Origin: Candidatus Yonathbacteria bacterium | Lineage (GTDB): Bacteria; Patescibacteriota; Minisyncoccia; Phycocordibacterales; UBA1550 | Direction: 5' to 3' | DNA: 9,084 bases | Assembly (NCBI GenBank): GCA_003489395.1 | Contig: DNMN01000039.1 | Coordinates: 32,875-41,958 of the forward strand | Part shown: positions 1 to 5,557 of the stretch, piece by piece | Numbering within the stretch: the stretch's first letter is position 1 | How the letters are laid out: each line of letters begins with the position of its first letter | Translations under genes and position numbers: made by a program | The notes under the pieces: model-generated | Told to the model about the DNA's origin: nothing | Databases searched by the model: none | What the model saw: only the letters and a program-made list of their open reading frames with translations

Positions 1-56
1 GGAAGCGCAAGTCGCTTCTTTGGGTCCAAGGTGTGAATGTGTTCGCCGATTAACAT
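1..56 (-). CDS. mraZ: MraZ, N-terminal fragment (transcriptional regulator of the division/cell-wall cluster)
   Basis: Only the first 18 codons and part of codon 19 are present; the gene runs off the left edge. They read MLIGEHIHTLDPKKRLAL, which matches the start of MraZ proteins (M-hydrophobic-I-G-E-x-x-H-T-L-D-x-K-x-R-L). In well-studied bacteria MraZ is a ring-forming AbrB-fold DNA-binding protein that represses its own promoter, the first promoter of the dcw division and wall cluster. The ATG at 54-56 is chosen because it gives the family N-terminus exactly. No clear Shine-Dalgarno sequence precedes it. A promoter and a 10-bp repeat array lie directly upstream at 94-163, as expected for autoregulation. 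The rest of a dcw cluster (mraW, ftsI and so on) probably lies to the left, but this cannot be seen. Confidence 0.9.
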   Translation of the reverse strand, partial: MLIGEHIHTLDPKKRLAL

Positions 57-93
57 AATGTTTTCAGCAGGATTTTGATGGTTTTTCTGATTT

Positions 94-163
94 CCCACAA
101 TTCCCCACTTGGATACATTATATTACACTTTGTACCACCGTACAACACTTTGCTACACAATAA
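94..163 (-). promoter_or_regulatory. Array of seven 10-bp MraZ-binding-like repeats upstream of mraZ
   Basis: Read on the minus strand, this 70-bp stretch divides into seven contiguous 10-mers: TTATTGTGTA, GCAAAGTGTT, GTACGGTGGT, ACAAAGTGTA, ATATAATGTA, TCCAAGTGGG and GAATTGTGGG. Six carry GTG at positions 6-8; the fifth carries ATG there because it holds the -10 box. The two units nearest mraZ contain TGGGG and TGGGA separated by five bases, which is the published E. coli MraZ operator form (TGGGN with 5-base spacers). Two others carry AAAGTGT, which resembles the mollicute MraZ box. MraZ rings contact repeats spaced one helical turn apart, so the 10-bp period fits. Binding by this MraZ is inferred. 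Confidence 0.8.
117..145 (-). promoter_or_regulatory. mraZ promoter inside the repeat array
   Basis: On the minus strand a perfect -10 box TATAAT (117-122) follows a -35-like TTGTAC (140-145) with a 17-bp spacer. Transcription should start near 110, giving a leader of about 54 bases before the mraZ ATG. Four units of the 10-bp array lie over or upstream of the -35/-10 core and two lie at or just beyond the start site. Repressor occupancy would therefore block polymerase directly. The -35 matches the consensus at only three of six bases. Confidence 0.7.
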
Positions 164-164
164 C

Positions 165-173
165 TGTGGATAA
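165..173 (-). promoter_or_regulatory. Consensus DnaA box upstream of mraZ promoter
   Basis: The minus strand reads TTATCCACA, an exact match to the classical DnaA box. It abuts the 10-bp repeat array and is centred about 59 bases upstream of the predicted mraZ start, a position suited to a regulator. Only one perfect box is seen, there is no AT-rich unwinding element with clustered boxes, and no dnaA or dnaN gene is next to it. It is therefore read as a regulatory site rather than an origin. A single 9-mer could also occur by chance. Confidence 0.5.
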
Positions 174-204
174 CTTTTTCACGTAAATTGAGCTGTACAA
201 ATAT

Positions 205-239
205 GAAAAAACGCCGTTTGCGTATAGCAAACGGCGTTC
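205..239 (-). terminator. Intrinsic terminator of the 89-residue-protein transcript
   Basis: A perfect 12-bp stem (210-221 with 227-238, loop GTATA) is followed on the minus strand by six T residues (211-206), two of which can also pair with the stem base. The orientation fits termination of the minus-strand transcript that begins near 646. It insulates that transcript from the mraZ promoter downstream. Confidence 0.9.
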
Positions 240-345
240 TGTATAAAACCTCCAGGCCTGTGAAAGAGGAGACACTGCCTGGAGTAAAACCCCAGTGAAA
301 CGGAGGGCAAGGAGGTTTGAGGAGACCCTCCAAAGGGGTTTTGAA
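205..345 (-). ncRNA. Candidate 3'-UTR small RNA with two anti-SD-loop hairpins
   Basis: Between the stop codon of the 89-residue protein and the terminator, the minus-strand RNA can form two hairpins. Hairpin 1 has an outer 8-bp stem (335-342 with 286-293), an inner 6-bp stem (326-331 with 302-307) and an 18-nt loop (308-325). That loop contains UCUCCUC and ACCUCCUU. Hairpin 2 has an 8-bp stem (277-284 with 250-257), then GUG/CAC (273-275 with 260-262), and a 10-nt loop UCUCCUCUUU. Both loops share the 8-mer GUCUCCUC, and ACCUCCUU equals the anti-SD core of 16S rRNA. The two hairpins plus terminator look like the CUCCUCCC-loop 'cuckoo' RNAs made from 3' UTRs of small-protein genes in Rhodobacter. 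No homology is claimed. The structure is seen; release as a separate RNA and any target are inferred. Confidence 0.45.
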
Positions 346-350
346 CTTGT

Positions 351-620
351 TCACTCGCCCGGATCGGGGAGCGAGATAGCATAACGAGCCTTTAGCTCAG
401 TGCCGAGAGCACGATATGCTGTTTTGGCTTTGTCAGACAAAATTTCCCGATGGAAATTGCCAACCTGCGCGGGATTGTCCATGTTCTCATACTCAAACTT
501 TCCTTTTTCAATGCAAACTTCTGTGACTAATTCATTGTGCAACTGCGCGAGCTTTTCATCTCGCCTAATCAGCGCAAGCACATGCTCTGGCATTGCGTTC
601 GCCAAATCTGAATACTTCAT
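351..620 (-). CDS. Hypothetical 89-residue protein
   Basis: I do not recognise this family. The product is a charged, soluble-looking protein (starts MKYSDLANAMPEHVLALIRR, ends with DPGE). It is mostly helix-compatible, with a Glu/Lys-rich middle, one cysteine near residue 36, no signal peptide and no membrane segment. The ATG at 618-620 is preferred over an upstream in-frame TTG at 636-638 because the purine-rich AGAGAGGTG lies a few bases before it, a usable ribosome-binding site that most neighbours lack. It has its own promoter (653-681) directly after lysS, and the transcript continues through two unusual hairpins to a terminator. The protein may accompany the downstream RNA, as small proteins accompany 3'-UTR small RNAs elsewhere, but its function is unknown. 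A dedicated promoter, ribosome site and terminator argue that the gene is real. Confidence 0.75.
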   Translation of the reverse strand: MKYSDLANAMPEHVLALIRRDEKLAQLHNELVTEVCIEKGKFEYENMDNPAQVGNFHREILSDKAKTAYRALGTELKARYAISLPDPGE

Positions 621-652
621 GGTACACCTCTCTCTCAAAGTTATCTAAAACA

Positions 653-681
653 AGTATATCACAAAACCTGACTTTTTGCAA
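653..681 (-). promoter_or_regulatory. Promoter of the 89-residue-protein gene
   Basis: On the minus strand a -35 TTGCAA (676-681) and a -10 TATACT (653-658) are separated by exactly 17 bp, a good sigma-70-type match. Transcription would start near 646, leaving a leader of about 26 bases that holds the AGAGAGGTG ribosome-binding site. The promoter sits between the lysS stop (692) and the gene start, so the small gene can be expressed independently of the housekeeping block. Confidence 0.75.
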
Positions 682-691
682 GGGCAAAAAA

Positions 692-2164
692 TTATCCCTG
701 TTCTGGACGCATTGTTGGGAAAAGCACCACTTCACGAATATTGCGCGTGTCGGAAAGAATCATCGCCACGCGGTCAATACCTATGCCCACGCCACCAGCA
801 GGTGGAAGTCCGTACTCTATAGCCTCTAAATAGTCCTCGTCTGAAGGCGATACATCCCCTTCTCCGCCTTTTTTCTTTATATCCTGCTCCTCGTAGCGCG
901 CTTTTTGCTCAAGCGGGTCGTTTAATTCTGAAAATGCGTTTACCACTTCAATACCTGCGATGACGAGCTGAAAACGGTCAATGAGCGAAGGATCTTTTTC
1001 CTGCTTTTTTGCGAATGGTGAAAATCCTGCCGGATAGTTGATGATGAATGTTGGCTGAATCATCTTTGGACGGCATGCCTTTTTGTAAATGTTATCCATT
1101 ATCTTTTCAATGGAATCATGAGCTTCCACTTTTACGCCAAAACGCTCAGACGCCAAACGCCAATCCTCGCGAGACATAGCCTCTGGGCTTTCGATGGATG
1201 CGTATCGTTTGAACAAATCCAAAAATGATGCAACTGCAAATTTCTTTGAGACATCTATTGTGTCTTCGCCGGACTTTATCTTTGAAACTTTGAGGACATT
1301 TTTTACAAGTGTCTTCACGAGCTTCTCTACAAATTCCATTTGTGAAGCGCATGTTTCGTATGATGCGTAAAATTCAAGCATCGTGAACTCGGGATTGTGC
1401 GTCATGTCTATACCCTCGTTTCTAAAATTGCGTCCGATCTCGTACACGCGCGGAAAACCTCCAACCAAAAGTTTCTTCAAATAAAGCTCTGGGGCTATGC
1501 GAAGATTCAAATCTATATCTAGCGCATTGTGATGTGTTTTAAAAGGCTCCGCGAGGGCGCCACCAGCGAGCGATTGGAGAAGAGGAGTTTCAACTTCCAT
1601 ATAATCCGCGTCGTTTAGAATTGTGCGGAGAGAGGTGATGATTTTTGAGCGAAGCTTGAAACGCGCTCGCACTTCCTCGGACATAAGCAAGTCCAAATAA
1701 CGCTTTCGGAAACGCTCCTCCACATCCTGAAGTCCGTGCCACTTGTCTGGAAGCGGTCGCAAACTTTTTGAAAGAATCTTCCATTCTTTCACTTGCATTG
1801 TGCGCTCCTTGCGTTTTGTCATAAAGAGAGTGCCTGTGCATTCTACAAAGTCGCCAATATCAATTGCGTCCTGAAAGAGCGCGAACAATGTTTCGTCCAT
1901 CTCGTCGCGTTTCAAAAAACCTTGAATTGTTGCCTCGCCATCCTGAATGTTAAAGAATACGAGCGCCCCTTGGCCACGAATAGCCATTACTCTGCCTGCG
2001 AGAGTCATTCTTTTGTTGTCACGAGAAAATTTTGCAAACGAAGAAAGAGCGTCCGCGATAGAATGCGAGCGCTTTGTGGCGATAGGATAAGGAAGCATCC
2101 CCTTTTCTTTGAGGAGTTCTAGCTTCTTTAACCTTTCTGCGCGAATCTCTTCCAGTGAGGCCAT
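692..2164 (-). CDS. lysS: Lysyl-tRNA synthetase, class II
   Basis: The enzyme charges tRNA-Lys with lysine in the cytoplasm using ATP. The 490-residue length is normal for bacterial class II LysRS. The N-terminal OB-fold that reads the anticodon spans roughly residues 55-135. The catalytic core shows motif 1 (VETPLL, 191-196), motif 2 (RVYEIGRNFRNEG, 239-251, then HNPEFTMLEFY) and motif 3 (GLPPAGGVGIGIDR, 452-465). The lysine-pocket segment GGALAEPF-THHNALD and the block FSELNDP (411-417) are also intact. The start MASLEEIRAERLKKLE is typical of the family. No convincing SD precedes the ATG. The gene follows greA after 57 bases with no terminator between them, so greA readthrough probably supplies some or all of its transcription. 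Downstream, an independent small gene begins at once. Confidence 0.98.
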   Translation of the reverse strand: MASLEEIRAERLKKLELLKEKGMLPYPIATKRSHSIADALSSFAKFSRDNKRMTLAGRVMAIRGQGALVFFNIQDGEATIQGFLKRDEMDETLFALFQDAIDIGDFVECTGTLFMTKRKERTMQVKEWKILSKSLRPLPDKWHGLQDVEERFRKRYLDLLMSEEVRARFKLRSKIITSLRTILNDADYMEVETPLLQSLAGGALAEPFKTHHNALDIDLNLRIAPELYLKKLLVGGFPRVYEIGRNFRNEGIDMTHNPEFTMLEFYASYETCASQMEFVEKLVKTLVKNVLKVSKIKSGEDTIDVSKKFAVASFLDLFKRYASIESPEAMSREDWRLASERFGVKVEAHDSIEKIMDNIYKKACRPKMIQPTFIINYPAGFSPFAKKQEKDPSLIDRFQLVIAGIEVVNAFSELNDPLEQKARYEEQDIKKKGGEGDVSPSDEDYLEAIEYGLPPAGGVGIGIDRVAMILSDTRNIREVVLFPTMRPEQG

Positions 2165-2221
2165 AGGGATAGTTATTAGCCAATAGTAATTAGAAACCCA
2201 GATGCAAATACAAATTCAAAA

Positions 2222-2689
2222 TTATTCAACATTAACAATCTTGCACGATACTACGCCCATTGGTGTTTCGTAAGAACAACTTTCTCCCTTGCTCTTGCCC
2301 ATGAGCGCCTCGCCCAAAGGAGACTTGTTTGAAATTTTGTTCTCTTTTGTATTTGCTTCTTCTGAACCGACAATCTGATAGCGACGCTCCGACTTTTCTC
2401 CTCCGCGAAGGATTGTTGCTGTTGAACCAATGCCTACAGCGCCACCCTTGTGCTTTCCGGTAATCACCGCGTTCTTTATCATCTGTTCAAGCTTTGCGAC
2501 ACGCTCCTCTGCTTCTGCCTGATTTTGGCGCGCTTCGTGATACTCGGCGTTTTCAGAAAGGTCTCCAAGACCCTTTGCAAACTCAAGCTGCTCCGCAATC
2601 TCTTTACGGCGAACGCTTTTTAAATAATCCAACTCCTTGGTTAATTCTTCAAATTTCTCCTGGCTTAAATATTCTTTTTCATCTGACAT
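2222..2689 (-). CDS. greA: Transcription elongation/cleavage factor GreA
   Basis: GreA inserts a coiled coil into the RNA polymerase secondary channel and stimulates cleavage of backtracked RNA. The 155-residue product has the N-terminal antiparallel coiled coil (about residues 5-75). At its tip is the conserved GDLSENAEYHEAR, with acidic D43 and E46 corresponding to the catalytic-tip D41/E44 of E. coli GreA. The C-terminal FKBP-like domain (about 82-155) ends with the usual PMGVVSCKIVNVE-type strand. The ATG at 2687-2689 is chosen because it matches the family start. An upstream in-frame TTG at 2723-2725 would overlap the -35 box. The gene starts 42 bases after the mrdA stop and has its own promoter, whose start site falls at or one base before the ATG, so the mRNA is probably leaderless. 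Confidence 0.96.
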   Translation of the reverse strand: MSDEKEYLSQEKFEELTKELDYLKSVRRKEIAEQLEFAKGLGDLSENAEYHEARQNQAEAEERVAKLEQMIKNAVITGKHKGGAVGIGSTATILRGGEKSERRYQIVGSEEANTKENKISNKSPLGEALMGKSKGESCSYETPMGVVSCKIVNVE

Positions 2690-2696
2690 ATGCTGT

Positions 2697-2725
2697 ATTG
2701 TAATGTATTTTGACCGCAAAGTCAA
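2697..2725 (-). promoter_or_regulatory. greA promoter giving a leaderless mRNA
   Basis: The minus strand shows -35 TTGACT (2720-2725), a 17-bp spacer and -10 TACAAT (2697-2702). Only seven bases separate the -10 box from the greA ATG. With normal spacing the transcript would begin at or one base before the start codon. No SD-like sequence occurs upstream of the ATG, which agrees with leaderless translation. The -35 begins seven bases after the mrdA stop codon. Confidence 0.7.
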
Positions 2726-2731
2726 TTCAAC

Positions 2732-4474
2732 CTATTTCAGATACTCCGGCGTGTTTTCGTTCATCCAGTCAAACATTTGTCTCATTACATAAACGCCTCC
2801 GATAGTATTGTCGTGAGGTCCGCGCTCCATCACCACAGTAAACGCGTATTTTGGTTTGTCATACGGGAAAAAACCTACGACCCAAGAGTTGATGTACTTT
2901 TTGCCTGCATCTATTTCCGCAGTACCGGTCTTTCCCGCAACATCCACGTACCACACAACGAGACCGGAGACTGTGCCCTCTGTCACAGCTAGACGCATCC
3001 CCTCGCGAGCAATCTCTAGATGTCGTGAAGAAAAGGGAATTTTTGATGATGAAAATTCTTGAACAGGGTCCTTCAAAAGATGCGGAGTGACGAGCGTGCC
3101 TCCGTTTGCGATACTTGCAGTACCGCGAAGCGCCTGGAGTATTGTCGTTTGAAAACCATACTGCCCGATGACAGTGTGGTACGTGTCGCCCAAACGCCAT
3201 GCCTCGCCGGCAAACATTTTTTCTTTCCATGCTGGACTTGGAATTGTTCCTATCTTTTCGTCAGTAATGTCTATACCAGTAAGAGCGCCGAAACCAAACA
3301 GTCGCGCGTATTTTTCTATGTTCGCAATGCCAATACCTTTTTGACTTTCAAATCCACCACCTATTTCATAAAAATACACGTCGGAAGAAACCGCAATAGC
3401 TCGTCTCATATCCACCCAACCGTGAGCCTTCCAGTCGTTAAAAACAGACCATATGTCAGGATAATATGGATTTTGAATTGAAATGGAACCAGTGCTTAAT
3501 ATTTGTTTTTCAGGAGTAATGACACCCTCTGCTAGAGCTGCCACAGCCATAAAAGGTTTTATAATAGAACCTGGAGTATACACGCCCGTAACAGCGCGAT
3601 CTAGAAACACAGACCGCTTATCAAGGTTGTAACTTTGAATGAGCTTTTTATTTTTACCCTCGGAAAGCACCGAGCTTTCGTACTCGGGGTAGCTCGTCAT
3701 AGCGAGAAGCTCGCCTGTTTCCACATCCATAATAGCTCCGGCGCCAGCCATGTAGCCAAAGTCGTTTGCTGTATCGCGAATTGTTGTGTGAAGTTTCTCC
3801 TGCACGCGCGCGTCTATGCCGAGAGTGAGCGCTACGCCATTTGTTGGATTTTCAACAATGCTTCCTTCCTTTGTTTTGCCCAGCGCGTCTGTCTCTACTA
3901 TTTGAAGACCATTTTCCCCAGAGAGGATCTCGTTGTAATATTCCTCCAAGCCGTCCTTGCCGATAAATGCTTCTTGATAATAATATCCGCGCTTGTCGCG
4001 CTTTGGATAGCTCACGTACCCGAGCGTGTGACCAAAACCTGGTGAGAGAATATACGACCTGTGAGGAAAAGGCATTTCCTCTGTTGTTGTGCTTGTCTCT
4101 GTCATAATAAGCGCGATGCGAGCCGCCTCATCGTCAAAAGAATTCCACGCGAGAGGAACATTGTTCCGGTCGGAGATAATGCCTCGCATCGCAAACAGAG
4201 GCACGTGATCTAGGCGATTGTTCTCGCTTTTTCTCAAAAACTCTTCTCCGTGCACAACCTGCAGGCTTGTCACTTTGATTAAAAAAATAAACGTAATAAG
4301 AATGAAGGAGAAAAACACGCCCCAGATTGCGGTGTGGCTAATGGGCTTCTCTATGCGTCCTTCAAACTGGTCCTTGTCAAAACCGGGCAGATTTTTGGAA
4401 TCAAGAAAAATCTCGTCGGGATCAAAGGCGCGTGTTTGTTGTTTTAGAAATTTTGACGGTGTTCTTTTTGACAT
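2732..4474 (-). CDS. mrdA: Peptidoglycan D,D-transpeptidase PBP2 (elongasome)
   Basis: PBP2 cross-links new peptidoglycan during lateral growth and works with MreB/C/D and RodA at the outer face of the cytoplasmic membrane. The 580-residue product has an N-terminal cytoplasmic tail of about 48 residues, one membrane anchor (about 49-70) and the pedestal region (IISDRNNVPLA at 99-109). The transpeptidase domain starts at about 240. The catalytic motifs are complete: SxxK as S303-I-I-K306 within TPGSIIKPF, SSD at 363-365 (the SxD form common in PBP2) and KTG at 515-517 within VAGKTGTAE. The gene starts eight bases after mreD and closes the mre group, so it is very likely co-transcribed. Placement next to mreBCD favours MrdA over the division paralogue FtsI. 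No clear SD is seen. Confidence 0.95.
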   Translation of the reverse strand: MSKRTPSKFLKQQTRAFDPDEIFLDSKNLPGFDKDQFEGRIEKPISHTAIWGVFFSFILITFIFLIKVTSLQVVHGEEFLRKSENNRLDHVPLFAMRGIISDRNNVPLAWNSFDDEAARIALIMTETSTTTEEMPFPHRSYILSPGFGHTLGYVSYPKRDKRGYYYQEAFIGKDGLEEYYNEILSGENGLQIVETDALGKTKEGSIVENPTNGVALTLGIDARVQEKLHTTIRDTANDFGYMAGAGAIMDVETGELLAMTSYPEYESSVLSEGKNKKLIQSYNLDKRSVFLDRAVTGVYTPGSIIKPFMAVAALAEGVITPEKQILSTGSISIQNPYYPDIWSVFNDWKAHGWVDMRRAIAVSSDVYFYEIGGGFESQKGIGIANIEKYARLFGFGALTGIDITDEKIGTIPSPAWKEKMFAGEAWRLGDTYHTVIGQYGFQTTILQALRGTASIANGGTLVTPHLLKDPVQEFSSSKIPFSSRHLEIAREGMRLAVTEGTVSGLVVWYVDVAGKTGTAEIDAGKKYINSWVVGFFPYDKPKYAFTVVMERGPHDNTIGGVYVMRQMFDWMNENTPEYLK

Positions 4475-4481
4475 GGCGATT

Positions 4482-4766
4482 TTAACGAACAGCTTTTTTT
4501 GCGTACGATGCAGTAATAAAAATAGCTAGTGCGCCAAGAATACCATACACCCCTCCAAGTGGAAACGCGCTAGCTCCGTACAAAAGGTCCAAGAGAATTC
4601 CGAAAATAAATATTTCAAAATATGGACGCCAAAAAAATGCGCCAGCAAATGAGATAATAGCAACAATCCACCACGGCGTATAAAAAACAGCTCCTAACAG
4701 AATGATGTCAAAAATGATGCGCTTTCGAACCAGCTGGTTCGTGGCTTGGCCATAAAATATTTTCAT
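4482..4766 (-). CDS. mreD: MreD-like rod-shape membrane protein, unusually short
   Basis: MreD is an integral membrane partner of MreC in the elongasome. This product has 94 residues, with about four hydrophobic stretches (roughly 17-30, 32-46, 50-63 and 70-87). Most MreD proteins have about 160 residues and five to six segments. The segment GILLDLLYGASAFPLGGVYG (56-75) resembles the conserved MreD pattern of a G-x-x-x-D pair followed by a G-rich loop. The call rests on that pattern, the hydrophobicity and the position between mreC and mrdA. Its ATG overlaps the mreC stop in an ATGA arrangement (4763-4766), so translation is probably coupled. No frameshift or remnant of a longer form is visible, since mrdA begins eight bases after the stop. 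It looks like a reduced form rather than a broken gene. Confidence 0.75.
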   Translation of the reverse strand: MKIFYGQATNQLVRKRIIFDIILLGAVFYTPWWIVAIISFAGAFFWRPYFEIFIFGILLDLLYGASAFPLGGVYGILGALAIFITASYAKKAVR

Positions 4767-5557
4767 TGTTGTTTATCGACTATAACTTCTACAGAACGAA
4801 TTTCGGTAATGTTGAACGGAACGCGAAAGAAAATTCTTTTGATTGGCTCCGCGGGTTTTGCTTCTATTGAAGAAACAGTTCCTAAAACAAGATTGCCTTT
4901 TACAGTTACAACGTAGTCGCCAACAGACACGGCGCTGTCCTGCGGAACTTTTGCTTCAAAATTGCCCATTCCGCGACCAACCGCGAGCACTGGAATATAA
5001 TGCGAACCTACTGTAACCCTGTGCTCCTCTCCCGGAGATGAATACAATTTTATTTTTGCCGAGTAGGAGCTCGTCTCCACCACCTCACCAATAGCCCCCG
5101 ACCCAGAATACACGACCATATTGCCTGTGTTAACACCCTCTTCCTCTCCAACATCTATTACGAGAGTATCATAAGGCGACTGTCCGGCTCCAACTAAAAC
5201 ATTTGCGACAACTCTGTCGTCACTGCGCACTCGTCCTAGGGCTTCTTCAAGTCTTGTAACTTTTTCCGCGAGCAAGTTTCTATCCAGAACTTTTGTTTCC
5301 ATTATAGAAATAGCTTCATTCAATATTTCATTCTCCTTCACAAGCGCGTCCTTCTCTCTGAAGTTTGTCAAAAACTCTCCCCACGCGCTTTCGGCATTTC
5401 CGCCTACTCCAAAAATGGAAGGCGCGACTTTATACACAGCCTGCGTGAGGGTAGCTCGAAGAGGTGTGTATAAAAGAGCAAAAGCGCTTATGGCGACTAA
5501 GGCAATAAGCGCAATATTTTTACGAGATACAAATTGTTTATTTTGGCGGAGCGTCAT
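4763..5557 (-). CDS. mreC: Rod-shape-determining protein MreC
   Basis: MreC is a membrane-anchored extracytoplasmic scaffold that links MreB filaments to PBP2 and MreD. The 264-residue product has a short basic N-terminal tail, one transmembrane segment (about 14-31), a coiled coil (about 65-110, rich in Glu, Leu and Lys) and the two-part beta-barrel domain (about 115-262). The barrel includes SPYDTLVIDVGEEEGV and VPFNITEIRSVEVIV, both typical of the family. The ATG at 5555-5557 overlaps the end of mreB by 20 bases. A TTG four codons upstream (5567-5569) is a possible alternative start giving 268 residues. The stop shares the ATGA junction with mreD. The overlaps on both sides argue for tight translational coupling in one operon. 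Confidence 0.93.
   Translation of the reverse strand: MTLRQNKQFVSRKNIALIALVAISAFALLYTPLRATLTQAVYKVAPSIFGVGGNAESAWGEFLTNFREKDALVKENEILNEAISIMETKVLDRNLLAEKVTRLEEALGRVRSDDRVVANVLVGAGQSPYDTLVIDVGEEEGVNTGNMVVYSGSGAIGEVVETSSYSAKIKLYSSPGEEHRVTVGSHYIPVLAVGRGMGNFEAKVPQDSAVSVGDYVVTVKGNLVLGTVSSIEAKPAEPIKRIFFRVPFNITEIRSVEVIVDKQQ

Noticed and set aside
94..163. CRISPR-like or tandem satellite repeat
   Set aside because: The units are 10 bp and share only a GTG core with no spacers, which fits an operator array next to mraZ.
94..173. Replication origin (DnaA box, AT-rich surroundings)
   Set aside because: There is only one perfect box, the repeats match MraZ operators rather than DnaA sites, and there is no dnaA/dnaN neighbour.
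245..345. Plus-strand reading as a CsrA-type RNA with GGA motifs in loops
   Set aside because: The complementary strand does show GGA-rich loops, but no good plus-strand promoter is seen. The T-tract of the strong hairpin at 205-239 points to minus-strand transcription.
118..382. Two short minus-strand frames over the hairpin region and the mraZ promoter
   Set aside because: They cover the terminator, hairpins or promoter, have no ribosome site, and the structured RNA explains the region better.
3378..3386. SSD instead of SxN in the transpeptidase as a lost catalytic motif
   Set aside because: The SxD form is common in PBP2-type enzymes, and SxxK and KTG are intact, so the enzyme is probably active.
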